16,610 nt of DNA from an uncultured Bacilli bacterium (GCA_944350405.1 CALVPC010000012.1:1-16610); one strand, 5' to 3'. Counted from the stretch's first letter, positions 1-7,586 are shown. The notes: generated by a model not told the origin, from the letters alone. A program made the numbers and translations.

Positions 1-1289
1 CCATCTCCTGTATTATTTACTTTTGAATTTATGTCTACTACTACTTTATTTTCTTTGTTATTATTATTTGCACTATTTTTTGTTATTCCTGTTATATCGA
101 CTAAATCTTTTACAGCAGTTACTTTACTGTTATCTGTAGATGCTTGTTCTCCTTGATATACGTAACATTCTACTTTATGGGCTAAAGTACTATCTCTTTT
201 TACTAAGTCATATGTACTTGATCCTGCGTATATATAACAATATGGTTCTTCTCCTTCGAACATCTTTATTTTTACATCTAATGAACATATTCCTTCATTC
301 CCTGCTTCATCTTTTACATGCCCATAATACGTTCCATCTTTTAATGGTTTTTCTATACTTTCTTTATTATAATTTACTCCTGTTCTCTTGCTATCTTGAT
401 CTATTACTTTACTTATTTTCCCTACTAGACTTACATTATCTGTTATTTCTAATATGAATTTCTTATCTGTATAATTTACTGGCTCATATTTTAATGTACA
501 TGTTGGGTTTGTATTATCTATTACTATTCTTACTTTATTACATTGTTCTTCGGAAAAGTTACCTCCTCCATCTCTTACATAGATTGTGTATTCTCCATCT
601 CCTAGTTTTCTATCATTTATTGTTTTCATTATATCTATATTTTTTATTTCTGTTTCTGTCATGTCTTTTACATCTATTACTACTTCTTTATTTGTTGTTA
701 TATTTTTTATCCATATTTGTGATACATTCCCATCTGTATCTGCTACTTCAGATAATTTTATTGTATTTGGATTATATATTATATCTTCTTTGGTATTTCC
801 TCCGGTTATATTTGCTTTACATGTTGGATTAGTATTATCATTCCAATCAGTTATACTGCAATAATTATCATCTTCGGAATAGTTAATTGTTTCTTCTTCA
901 TCACTACATATTAGACATGAATGATAATCATAATCTGTTGAGCTAGATTCTTGTGCTACTAAAACGTAACTTTCTGTACATGGTCTATCATCAGCATCTA
1001 TAAATTCCTCAGTTGTAAGATTTCTACTTGCTAGTTCTGATAATGTGACATAGCTACGTGTTCTGCGATCTATATCTAAATAAGTTTTCTTTGGTAATAA
1101 TTCTGGTGAAGCAGCATAATAGTTTTTTCCCGATATTAATAATTGTTCTTTTAAATCTTCATTATATGTATCTTTTCCTGATTGTATATAATTTATTACT
1201 ATTGGTACTATTACCATGGATAGGACTGCTATTATTCCTATTACTACTAATAATTCTACTAGTGTAAATCCTCTATCCTTATCTTTCAT
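1..1289 (-). CDS. Pseudopilin-like surface protein with Cys-rich Ig-like repeats (3' part outside window)
   Basis: The open frame runs from ATG 1289 to the left edge, 429 residues without a stop. RBS AGAGGAGGT lies 6 bases before the ATG. The N-terminus is a class III (type IV prepilin) signal: MKDKDRG followed by FTLVELLVVIGII, with cleavage expected after G7 and Glu at mature position 5, then a hydrophobic helix to about residue 35. The exported part is mostly beta-like and carries a recurring DNTNPTC motif (about 151-157 and 258-264), probably the linker edges of bacterial Ig-like domains. Ten Cys are visible. True pilins and pseudopilins are usually under 200 residues, so this is far longer and looks like an adhesin or minor tip subunit with a pilin-type anchor (inference). 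It has its own promoter just after the yqeY terminator. Ile is almost always ATA, unlike most genes here. A prepilin peptidase would be needed; none is in the window. Confidence 0.85.
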   Translation of the reverse strand, partial: MKDKDRGFTLVELLVVIGIIAVLSMVIVPIVINYIQSGKDTYNEDLKEQLLISGKNYYAASPELLPKKTYLDIDRRTRSYVTLSELASRNLTTEEFIDADDRPCTESYVLVAQESSSTDYDYHSCLICSDEEETINYSEDDNYCSITDWNDNTNPTCKANITGGNTKEDIIYNPNTIKLSEVADTDGNVSQIWIKNITTNKEVVIDVKDMTETEIKNIDIMKTINDRKLGDGEYTIYVRDGGGNFSEEQCNKVRIVIDNTNPTCTLKYEPVNYTDKKFILEITDNVSLVGKISKVIDQDSKRTGVNYNKESIEKPLKDGTYYGHVKDEAGNEGICSLDVKIKMFEGEEPYCYIYAGSSTYDLVKRDSTLAHKVECYVYQGEQASTDNSKVTAVKDLVDITGITKNSANNNNKENKVVVDINSKVNNTGD

Positions 1290-1315
1290 AAATATACCTC
1301 CTCTATCGTAATTTC

Positions 1316-1345
1316 ATTATACTATATCATGTTTTTTATTGTAAA
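1316..1345 (-). promoter_or_regulatory. Sigma-A type promoter of the left-edge pseudopilin gene
   Basis: On the minus strand TTTACA (1345-1340) and TATAAT (1321-1316) are separated by 18 bases. Transcription would start near 1309, giving a leader of about 20 bases ending in the AGAGGAGGT ribosome binding site. Confidence 0.6.
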
Positions 1346-1379
1346 TAAAAAAGAGAAATTTTACGACAATTTCTCTTTT
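1344..1379 (-). terminator. Intrinsic terminator of yqeY, overlapping its stop codon
   Basis: Arms 1349-1360 and 1368-1379 pair over 12 bases (AAAAGAGAAATT with AATTTCTCTTTT) around a 7-base loop that contains the yqeY stop codon. On the minus strand the second arm ends in a run of T. The first arm encodes the last residues of YqeY. Confidence 0.75.
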
Positions 1380-1804
1380 ATTTTATTAGTTACTTCTCTC
1401 ATATCACATCTGTTTTTTATAACTGGAGTTATCTCTCTCATTATTATACCTAATGATTTTGGACTTTTTTCTTCTAGTTTTGCTATTTGGTTATCAATTA
1501 TTTTATTTAGTTCTTCTTCTGATAACATTTCTGGCATATATTCCATTAAGATATCTATTTCTTGTTTGTATGATTTTACTAAATCTTCTCTACCAGCTTT
1601 TTCAAATTCTGCAATAGAATCGTTTCTCATTTTTATTTGTTTATTAATTACATCTAGTAACAAATCATCATTTTCTTCTTTTTTATTGTTTATTATTTCT
1701 AACTGCATTGCTCCTTTTACAGAACGAAGTGTATTTAGTCTTTCTTTATTTTTTTCTTTCATTGATGTTATAATATCACTTTTTAATTTTTCTAATAGGC
1801 TCAT
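1361..1804 (-). CDS. yqeY: YqeY/GatB-like domain protein
   Basis: This 147-residue protein matches the YqeY family, a small helical protein related to the C-terminal tail of the GatB subunit of Asp/Glu-tRNA amidotransferase. Recognisable features are the N-terminal MSLLEKLKSDIITSMK, the RLNTLRSVKGAM segment, and the mid-protein LMEYMPEMLSEEEL block corresponding to the conserved Y-[LM]-P-x-x-L-S-E-E-E-L. Length is normal for the family. Its exact role is not settled; a link to tRNA or amidotransferase function is suggested by homology only. It directly follows rpsU, the usual arrangement in Bacillota, with a 29-base gap and the RBS AAGGAGGG. It probably shares the rpsU transcript, reduced by the hairpin between them. 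Confidence 0.93.
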   Translation of the reverse strand: MSLLEKLKSDIITSMKEKNKERLNTLRSVKGAMQLEIINNKKEENDDLLLDVINKQIKMRNDSIAEFEKAGREDLVKSYKQEIDILMEYMPEMLSEEELNKIIDNQIAKLEEKSPKSLGIIMREITPVIKNRCDMREVTNKIKEKLS

Positions 1805-1821
1805 TTTTCCCTCCTTATATT

Positions 1822-1849
1822 AAAAAATAGAAATTAATCATTTCTATTT
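1822..1849 (-). terminator. Intercistronic hairpin between rpsU and yqeY
   Basis: Arms 1825-1834 and 1840-1849 (AAATAGAAAT with ATTTCTATTT) pair over 10 bases with a 5-base loop, and on the minus strand the arm runs into six T. The hairpin includes the rpsU stop codon (1834-1836). No convincing promoter lies between it and yqeY, so it probably works as a leaky terminator or 3' end stabiliser that sets the rpsU to yqeY ratio. Confidence 0.65.
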
Positions 1850-2031
1850 CTTTTATTGTTTCTTTTTTTAGCATTGATAGTATTTTTCTTTTTTTCTTCT
1901 CTTCTAATTACTCCTGGTTTATCATAAAATTTACGTTTTTTGGCTTCAGAAAGGATACCATCACGAGCACATTTTTGCTTAAATTTTTTTAATGCTCCAT
2001 CTAAATTACCTTTTACTGTAACTTCAGTCAT
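1834..2031 (-). CDS. rpsU: 30S ribosomal protein S21
   Basis: This is a 65-residue basic protein. Family landmarks are the N-terminal TEVTVKGNLDGALKKFKQKC, the central KKRKFYDKPGVIRREEKKK block matching the conserved R-x-F-Y-E-K-P-x-x-x-R-R of S21, and a Lys/Arg/Asn-rich tail. S21 sits in the small subunit near the mRNA exit and helps initiation. The start at 2031 has the strong RBS AAGGAGG six bases upstream and a clear promoter. It heads the rpsU-yqeY unit. Here it follows ffh, which is not the usual neighbour. Confidence 0.95.
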   Translation of the reverse strand: MTEVTVKGNLDGALKKFKQKCARDGILSEAKKRKFYDKPGVIRREEKKKNTINAKKRNNKRNRND

Positions 2032-2064
2032 TTTAATCCTCCTTTCTTGCCTTCACTACTCGTT

Positions 2065-2093
2065 AGTATAACATATATTTATTTATATTTCAA
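2065..2093 (-). promoter_or_regulatory. Sigma-A type promoter of rpsU
   Basis: On the minus strand TTGAAA (2093-2088) and TATACT (2070-2065) are separated by exactly 17 bases. The position gives a leader of about 27 bases before the rpsU start. This is one of the best promoter matches in the window. Confidence 0.7.
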
Positions 2094-2119
2094 CTTTTTT
2101 TGCATTTTTCCTTATTTTT

Positions 2120-3427
2120 TTAAAATGGCATTTTAAAGTTACCATTTGATATTTTTTTCATCATATCACGGCTTTGTTCAAATTGAGTTAATAGTCTATT
2201 TACTTCTTGTACTGTTCTTCCACTTCCTAGAGCGATTCGTTGCTTTCTACTGGCTTTTATAATGGAAGGATTTTTTCTTTCTTCTTTTGTCATGGAAAGT
2301 ATTATAGCTTCAATATGAGATAGATCTTTTGGATCAATATTTATATTATTTAATCCCATTTTTTTTGCTCCTGGTAATAATTTTAAAATACTTTCAATTG
2401 ATCCTAATTTCTTTATTTGTTTCATTTGGGCTAAAAAATCTTCTAAATCAAATTTCCCTGCTTTCATTTTTTTAAGAGACTTTTCTGCTTCTTTTTCATC
2501 TATTACTTCGTTTGCTTTATCTACTATAGATAAAATATCTCCCATGCCCATAATACGTGATGCCATTCTATCAGGATAAAAATAATCTAGGCCATCTAAT
2601 TTTTCTGATACCCCTATAAATTTAATGGGTACATTTGTAAGATGCCTTACTGATAATGCTACCCCTCCTCTGGTATCTCCATCTAATTTGGTTAAAATTA
2701 CCCCCGTAAGGTCTAGTTTTTCATTAAATCCAGTTATTACATTTATAGCATCTTGTCCCATCATGGAATCTATAACTAGAATTACTTCTTCTGGTTTTAC
2801 TTCATTTTTGATATTATCTAACTCTTCCATAAGAGCCTCATCAATATGTAAGCGTCCAGCTGTATCAATAAGAACATAATCAAAGTTATTTTCTTTGGCA
2901 TAATTTATAGCATTTTTACTAATCTCTACTGGATCTTTTTTTCCTTCTTCATATACTTCGATGTTTAATTGTTTTCCTATTTGTTTTAACTGATCAATTG
3001 CTGCTGGTCTATAGATGTCACATGCTACTAATAATGGATTTTTATTGTGCTTTTTTCTTAATAAATTAGCAAGTTTCCCTATGGTAGTTGTTTTCCCAGA
3101 ACCTTGTAATCCTACTAACATTAGGACGGCAGGATTTCCTTTTAAATTTAATGATGCTTCAGACCCCCCTAAAAGTTCTTGTAATTCATCTCTAATAATA
3201 CCTACAAACATTTCTCCTGGTGAAAGACTTTTCTTTACTTCTTCGCCAAGAGCTTTTTCTTTAACTTTATTGGTAAATTCTTTTACTACTTGATAATTTA
3301 CATCAGCTTCTAATAATGCTAATCTTACTTCACGAAGCATAGGATCTATATTTTCTTCAGTAATTTTGCCATGACCTTTGATGTTTTTTACGACTTTTTC
3401 TAATCTATCACTTAATAATTCAAACAT
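2120..3427 (-). CDS. ffh: Signal recognition particle protein Ffh (SRP54 GTPase)
   Basis: Ffh binds the SRP RNA and signal sequences of nascent chains and docks with FtsY at the membrane, driven by GTP. In this 435-residue protein the N-domain helices (1-90) contain LREVRLALLEADVNY. The GTPase follows with P-loop GLQGSGKTTT (106-115), DIYRPAA (137-143), DTAGR (188-192) and TKLDGD (246-251). The M domain follows (about 325-435) with the RNA-binding segment ASRKQRIALGSGRTVQEVN (392-410). The Met- and Gly-rich tail often found at the C-terminus is very short, ending NGNFKMPF. I chose ATG 3427 because GGTGAT precedes it and family members begin close to MFE; the longer frame starts with TTG. The usual upstream partner ylxM is absent, and no SRP RNA gene was seen. 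A TATAAT at 3449-3444 is a possible -10. Confidence 0.97.
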   Translation of the reverse strand: MFELLSDRLEKVVKNIKGHGKITEENIDPMLREVRLALLEADVNYQVVKEFTNKVKEKALGEEVKKSLSPGEMFVGIIRDELQELLGGSEASLNLKGNPAVLMLVGLQGSGKTTTIGKLANLLRKKHNKNPLLVACDIYRPAAIDQLKQIGKQLNIEVYEEGKKDPVEISKNAINYAKENNFDYVLIDTAGRLHIDEALMEELDNIKNEVKPEEVILVIDSMMGQDAINVITGFNEKLDLTGVILTKLDGDTRGGVALSVRHLTNVPIKFIGVSEKLDGLDYFYPDRMASRIMGMGDILSIVDKANEVIDEKEAEKSLKKMKAGKFDLEDFLAQMKQIKKLGSIESILKLLPGAKKMGLNNINIDPKDLSHIEAIILSMTKEERKNPSIIKASRKQRIALGSGRTVQEVNRLLTQFEQSRDMMKKISNGNFKMPF

Positions 3428-3443
3428 TTTTATCACCAAACGT

Positions 3444-3449
3444 ATTATA
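3444..3449 (-). promoter_or_regulatory. Possible -10 box of ffh
   Basis: A perfect TATAAT on the minus strand lies 17 bases before the ffh ATG. The -35 position falls in the T-rich tail of the upstream terminator and shows no good match, so the call rests on the -10 alone. Confidence 0.4.
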
Positions 3450-3465
3450 TCATATTTTATTTAAA

Positions 3466-3488
3466 TATAAAAAGAGAAGTTTTTCTCT
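3466..3488 (-). terminator. Intrinsic terminator of the metal permease gene
   Basis: Arms 3473-3478 and 3483-3488 (AGAGAA with TTCTCT) form a 6-bp stem with a 4-base loop, followed on the minus strand by TTTTT. It begins just after the permease stop codon at 3491-3493. Confidence 0.6.
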
Positions 3489-3490
3489 AT

Positions 3491-4327
3491 CTATATAATT
3501 CTTGTTATTATTTCAACTAGTATTCCTCCAAGTGCTCCAATTAAGTATAGTCCTAATATTATTTTTATATTTTCTTTTTTATTTTTGTTTTCTTTTAATA
3601 AGACTAATATTGCTACTCCAGCTGCAGTTAATCCTCCACCAATTAAAGCTCCAAAAGATATAGCATTATTTAAAAATAATTCTGTTAATACGACACTTCC
3701 AGCACAATTTGGTATTAGTCCTATTAAACTTGTTACAAATGAAGCTAGTATATTATCTTTTAAAAGGATTTTTGCTAAAATATTTTCTCCTCCATAATGC
3801 ATTATTATATTTATTAAGAAAGTAAATATTATTATATAAGCAAAAATATTTAATGTATGTTTTATGCTAGCTAATACTATACTTTCATGGCAATTACAAT
3901 GTTCATCTTCACATATATTATATTTAGGTTTGTCTTTATTTCTTACTATTAAATCTATTATATAACCTATAATTAATCCAAAAATAAATTTTATGCCTAA
4001 TATTTTTAACATTAAACTAAGTGGAGCATTTTGGGCGATTAGTAATGGTAACATTTCATCACTAGTTGATAAATATACCGCAAAAAGTGTTCCTAAAGAG
4101 ATTATTCTCGTTACATATAAATTAGTTGCTGCAACACCGAATCCACATTGAGGAATAATCCCTAATAAACTACCTATTAATGGTCCTAGTTTGCCACTTT
4201 TTTCTACTGCTTTTTTACTTTTATTGCTAAATTTATGTTCAAATACTTCAATTAATAAAAATGTTATAAATAGAAATGGTAAAACTTTTAAGCTATCTAT
4301 TATAGCTTCTGTTATAACTTCTTTCAT
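3491..4327 (-). CDS. ArsP_2-type putative heavy-metal or arsenic efflux permease
   Basis: This 278-residue integral membrane protein fits the putative 10-TM heavy-metal exporter family often annotated as arsenic efflux or manganese transporter. It shows two matching halves: GIIPQCGFGVAATNLY (56-71) and GLIPNCAGSVVLTELF (203-218), each with a Pro-Gln/Asn-Cys signature inside a hydrophobic segment. The first is followed by the conserved STSDEMLPLLI (87-97). Between the halves is a soluble loop with C139, C144, C146, H143 and H147, a likely metal-binding or sensing patch. The true substrate cannot be told from sequence. The start at ATG 4327 is preceded by AAGGGTGAG; the longer frame starts with GTG and has no RBS. 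It lies 81 bases after mutL and ends in its own terminator, with no arsenic regulator nearby. Confidence 0.8.
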   Translation of the reverse strand: MKEVITEAIIDSLKVLPFLFITFLLIEVFEHKFSNKSKKAVEKSGKLGPLIGSLLGIIPQCGFGVAATNLYVTRIISLGTLFAVYLSTSDEMLPLLIAQNAPLSLMLKILGIKFIFGLIIGYIIDLIVRNKDKPKYNICEDEHCNCHESIVLASIKHTLNIFAYIIIFTFLINIIMHYGGENILAKILLKDNILASFVTSLIGLIPNCAGSVVLTELFLNNAISFGALIGGGLTAAGVAILVLLKENKNKKENIKIILGLYLIGALGGILVEIITRII

Positions 4328-4408
4328 TCCCTCACCCTTTTTTCTTATACATTTTACCACAACATTTATTAAAATTAAAGAAAAATTTTAAAAAGATATC
4401 TGTTCTTA

Positions 4409-6151
4409 TTACATTACTCTTTTAAACAATTTTTCAAGTTCATAATAGCTATAATTTATAATAGTAGGTCTTCCATGTGGACAAGTATATGGATTGTTAC
4501 AAGAAAGTAGTTTTTCAATTAATTTATCAGCTTCTTCTAAAGAAATATAATCGTTAGCTTTTATGGACATTTTACATGCTAAGGTAATAGCTATTTTTTC
4601 ATTAAACTTTTCTTTGGAGAAGTCTTTTTCATTTATAATTATTTCAATAATTTTTCTTAACTTTTCAGTTGTATATTTTTCTCCAAGCCAAGTAGGATGA
4701 CTTCTTATTATAATGGTATTTATACCAAATTCTTCATAGGTAATATTAAGTTTATCTAAAATACTAAATTTATTTTTTAAATTAATATATTCATCATTAG
4801 AAAATTCTAGTTTTATTGGTAATAAAAGTTCAGTATATTCACTTGTTTCTTTTCCTAATTCTTTTAAATATCTTTCATAATTTATTCTTTCTTGTGCAGC
4901 ATGTTGATCAATAATATACATAACTTCTTCATTTTCTCCAATTATATATGTAGAATGTACTATACCTACTGGTATAATTTTTTTTACTGTTTGTTTTTCT
5001 TCTGTATAACTGTTTTCTTCTTCACTTATATTAAAATCAAAGGTTACTTCTTCATATTCTGGTTTTATAATTTCTTTTTCTTCTTTAAATTCTACTTTAT
5101 CATTTATAGTAGTGATTTTATCAATATTAGTTATTACTTTTTCTTCTGTTTTTATTTCCGGAACCAATACAAGTTTTTTTAAAGCTTCCGATATTTTACT
5201 ATAAATTAATTCTTTTATTTCGTCTTGTTTTGAGAATTTTATATCCATTTTAGTGGGATGAACATTTACATCTATAAGCCATGGGTCAGTTTCTATGTTT
5301 AGTATTACAACTGGATATCTATTTATTGGAAGAAATGTATGATATGCTTCTAATATTGTTTTTATTATTTCGTTATTTCTTACATATCTGCCATTTACTA
5401 AAAGAGTAATAAAATTTCTTGATGATCTATTTACTTCAGGATATGAAATATAGCCACTTATTTCATAATCATCATTTTCCCCAGATATTTTTATCATTTT
5501 TTTAGTAACATCTAATCCATAAATACTATTTATAACTTTTAGAATATTGCCACTTCCATCTGTATTTAATAATTGTTTATCATTATTTATTAATTTAAAT
5601 CTTATATTTGGATAGCAAAGAGCCATTTTATTTATATATGAAATAATATTAGCTAGCTCAGTATGTAAATTTTTTAAATATTTAAGTCTAGCTGGAGTGT
5701 TATAAAATAAGTTATTTACTTCTACTACTGTTCCTTTTCTTAAATTATTAGAGCATATATTTTTTACTATTCCGCCTTCTACTTCGATTAATGTTCCTTC
5801 TTTTTCATCACTTGTTTCAATTCTCATTTTGGATACTGATGCTATTGAAGGAAGTGCTTCGCCTCTAAATCCTAATGTATTAATATGAAATAGGTCATCA
5901 TCTGTATATATTTTGCTGGTAGCATGTCTTTTTAAACAATTTGTTGCATCTTCTTTATCCATCCCTATTCCATCATCTACTACTCTAATTTGTTTTACTC
6001 CACATTCTGTTAATTCAATTTTTATATTTTTAGCTTTGGCGTCTATACTATTTTCTACTAATTCTTTTACAACATTCATTAGAGTTTCTACTACTTCTCC
6101 CGCAGCTATTTTATTTGATAAATTAATATCCATTACTTTTATATTTGCCAT
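4409..6151 (-). CDS. mutL: DNA mismatch repair protein MutL (endonuclease type)
   Basis: MutL links mismatch recognition by MutS to strand incision. This 580-residue protein has the GHKL ATPase motifs at the N-terminus: KELVENSIDA (28-37), DDGIGM (58-63), GFRGEALPS (93-101) and KGTVVEVNNLFYNTPAR. A charged, Glu-rich linker (about 340-395) follows, then the C-terminal nuclease domain with DQHAAQERINYE, ACKMSIKAND and CPHGRPT, which are the metal-binding motifs of incision-competent MutL from bacteria without MutH. The normally invariant VERPASVVKEL reads VETLMNVVKEL here. ATG 6151 follows AGGTGGT by three bases and matches family starts. No mutS is in the window; the gene follows sigK and has a candidate -10 (TATAAT, 6173-6168). 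Confidence 0.96.
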   Translation of the reverse strand: MANIKVMDINLSNKIAAGEVVETLMNVVKELVENSIDAKAKNIKIELTECGVKQIRVVDDGIGMDKEDATNCLKRHATSKIYTDDDLFHINTLGFRGEALPSIASVSKMRIETSDEKEGTLIEVEGGIVKNICSNNLRKGTVVEVNNLFYNTPARLKYLKNLHTELANIISYINKMALCYPNIRFKLINNDKQLLNTDGSGNILKVINSIYGLDVTKKMIKISGENDDYEISGYISYPEVNRSSRNFITLLVNGRYVRNNEIIKTILEAYHTFLPINRYPVVILNIETDPWLIDVNVHPTKMDIKFSKQDEIKELIYSKISEALKKLVLVPEIKTEEKVITNIDKITTINDKVEFKEEKEIIKPEYEEVTFDFNISEEENSYTEEKQTVKKIIPVGIVHSTYIIGENEEVMYIIDQHAAQERINYERYLKELGKETSEYTELLLPIKLEFSNDEYINLKNKFSILDKLNITYEEFGINTIIIRSHPTWLGEKYTTEKLRKIIEIIINEKDFSKEKFNEKIAITLACKMSIKANDYISLEEADKLIEKLLSCNNPYTCPHGRPTIINYSYYELEKLFKRVM

Positions 6152-6167
6152 ATTACCACCTATAGTT

Positions 6168-6173
6168 ATTATA
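6168..6173 (-). promoter_or_regulatory. Possible -10 box of mutL
   Basis: A perfect TATAAT on the minus strand lies 16 bases before the mutL ATG. The upstream -35 position is the T-rich tail of the sigK terminator and matches poorly. The terminator placed just before it argues that mutL needs its own start site. Confidence 0.45.
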
Positions 6174-6180
6174 CAATAAA

Positions 6181-6205
6181 TAAAAAAAAGAAAAAATCTT
6201 TTTCT
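6181..6205 (-). terminator. Intrinsic terminator of sigK, touching its stop codon
   Basis: Arms 6189-6195 and 6199-6205 (AGAAAAA with TTTTTCT) pair over 7 bases around a 3-base loop. On the minus strand an eight-T run follows. The stem begins on the last base of the sigK TGA stop (6207-6205). Confidence 0.65.
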
Positions 6206-6903
6206 CAATTTTTAATTTCATTGTTTTTTATAAACTCTCTTAATATTTTAGTTATAGCACGTTTTTCAATTCTAGATACATAGCTTCTAGAAATATTTAA
6301 ATCCTTAGCTATTTTTTTCTGTGTCTGTTCTTCGTAATTTCCAAGGCCATATCTTCTTAGTATTATTTCTTGTTCTCTTTTAGTTAAAGCTTTTAAATAT
6401 TTATTTAACGACTTTATATTATCTTTCATAAACATATCTTCTACATAATCAGGCTTAGGAGTTTTTAAAATATCAAGAATTGTTATGTCATTACCTTCTT
6501 TATCATATCCAATTGGTTCATCTAAGGAAATATTATTATTATTTTTCTTATTGCTTCTAAAATACATTAAAATTTCGTTTTCTATACATCTAGCACAATA
6601 TGTTGTTATTTTAGTACCATGTTTTTTGGAATAAGAGTCTATTCCTTTAATAAGACCAATAGTTCCTATACTGATTAAATCATCATTGTCTATATTAGCA
6701 TTTTCATATTTTTTAGTTATGTGTGCTACTAATCTTAAATTGTGTTCTATTAAAATATCTCTGGCATTTTTATCTTTTTTTAATAGCAAATCAATGTATT
6801 TTTCTTCTTCTTCTTTAGATAATGGTTCTTTAAATACATTATTAGAATATGAGGTTTTAAATAACATGAGAGTTTTTAAAATTCCAAGCAATGTAGTTAA
6901 CAT
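6205..6903 (-). CDS. sigK: Pro-sigma-K, mother-cell RNA polymerase sigma factor
   Basis: This 232-residue sigma-70 family protein matches sporulation sigma-K. The N-terminus MLTTLLGILKTLMLFKTS is a hydrophobic pro-sequence. It is followed by YSNNVFKEPLSKEEEEKY, which lines up with the region around the processing site of Bacillus pro-sigma-K, so cleavage is expected near S18/Y19. Region 2 has ILIEHNLRLVAH (50-61) and DLISIGTIGLIKGI (75-88), then CIENEILMYFRS (106-117). The typical DEPIGYDKEGNDI lies at 128-140. Region 4 ends with the helix-turn-helix QKKIAKDLNISRSYVSRIE (195-213). I chose ATG 6903 because AGGTGAT precedes it and the pro-sequence then has normal length. The gene is intact, with no skin-like insertion. 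A TATAAT at 6944-6939 lacks a good sigma-A -35. The membrane protease SpoIVFB would be expected elsewhere. SigE is the closest alternative, but the DPIG-type segment favours SigK. Confidence 0.88.
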   Translation of the reverse strand: MLTTLLGILKTLMLFKTSYSNNVFKEPLSKEEEEKYIDLLLKKDKNARDILIEHNLRLVAHITKKYENANIDNDDLISIGTIGLIKGIDSYSKKHGTKITTYCARCIENEILMYFRSNKKNNNNISLDEPIGYDKEGNDITILDILKTPKPDYVEDMFMKDNIKSLNKYLKALTKREQEIILRRYGLGNYEEQTQKKIAKDLNISRSYVSRIEKRAITKILREFIKNNEIKN

Positions 6904-7037
6904 AAAATCACCTAATAAATAATATGTCATTTTTTCTGATTATATTATTTTAAAGTTTTTATAACATAGTAAAAAATAATCGATATTTTTTTGTAAACAT
7001 ATTTTTAATTAATCATATAAATATATAGGTGATAAAA

Positions 7038-7505
7038 ATGAATAATATATTAGATAGTAAATTAAAAGAAAATGGAGATTTATATATTAAAGAAATTTTG
7101 GAAAAAGTTTCACCTTTATTATCTGAATTTGAATTATGTTATCTTGATCAAAGTGTTATATATGATGATAATAGAAAAGTACTTTGTAAAAGAATTTTAA
7201 ATGATGAAAAGCAATTACAAGGTTATAAAATTGTTATTGAAACTCCTATAGAAGAATATGTTCTTATTTGGCTTAATAAAAGTGTAGAACTAATTAAAAA
7301 TTTTTGTTTTGGAGAATATTCTTTTAAAGAATTTAATAAGGTTCAGTTAGAAAATGAAGATATTAAGATAACTTCTAAATATCAAGAAAATTTTGAATCT
7401 GTAGAATACTCAAATAAAATTACCGATTGTAATCTTAGTTTTAAAGATATTGATGACATGTTAAAATTAATGATAAGTAAGCCTAAAAAGTATATAAGAA
7501 AATAA
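7038..7505 (+). CDS. Hypothetical protein, 155 residues
   Basis: I do not recognise this family. The start is ATG 7038, preceded by AGGTGAT; an in-frame GTG nine bases earlier is part of that RBS and is rejected. The product is soluble, acidic to neutral, with no signal peptide or membrane helix. It appears alpha/beta, with a helical N-terminus (residues 1-30), an amphipathic strand region around YKIVIETPIEEYVLIWL and a Lys-rich tail, KPKKYIRK. Four Cys are scattered with no CxxC pair. It is divergent from sigK across 134 bases, and has its own terminator, so it is a single-gene unit. A weak TTGTAA lies at 6991-6996 with TATAAA 19 bases on, too wide for a confident promoter. The divergent position allows, but does not show, a role linked to sporulation. 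Confidence 0.75.
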   Translation: MNNILDSKLKENGDLYIKEILEKVSPLLSEFELCYLDQSVIYDDNRKVLCKRILNDEKQLQGYKIVIETPIEEYVLIWLNKSVELIKNFCFGEYSFKEFNKVQLENEDIKITSKYQENFESVEYSNKITDCNLSFKDIDDMLKLMISKPKKYIRK

Positions 7506-7549
7506 AAATTATGATATTAGAAATTAATTATAGAAATACTTTGTAGGTT

Positions 7550-7574
7550 AAAGAAATATTATTTCTTTTTTTTT
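7550..7574 (+). terminator. Intrinsic terminator after the 155-residue hypothetical gene
   Basis: AAAGAAAT (7550-7557) pairs with ATTTCTTT (7561-7568) around a 3-base loop, followed directly by more T through 7574. It lies 45 bases after the stop codon, the longest 3' spacing of the terminators in this window. Confidence 0.75.
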
Positions 7575-7586
7575 GTGTCTTTTTAT

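Noticed and set aside
140..1267. Four plus-strand open frames rich in Leu, Tyr and Phe opposite the left pseudopilin gene
   Set aside because: They are shadows of the A-rich minus-strand gene; they lack ribosome binding sites and their composition is that of antisense low-complexity translation.
1329..1823. Plus-strand frame of 164 residues opposite yqeY
   Set aside because: Antisense to a clear YqeY family gene, begins inside the terminator and pseudopilin promoter region, and has no RBS.
2112..2140. Palindrome TTTAAAATGGCATTTTAAA at the end of ffh as a terminator
   Set aside because: The repeats are too close for a proper loop and no T-run follows on the minus strand; no convincing ffh terminator was found.
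4369..4400. AT-only inverted repeat TTAAAATT/AATTTTAA after mutL as a terminator
   Set aside because: The stem has no GC pair and no T-run follows; expected by chance in such AT-rich DNA.
6904..7037. Sigma-E type promoters in the sigK upstream spacer
   Set aside because: No pair of -35 and -10 elements at the right spacing could be found by eye; AT-rich partial matches only.
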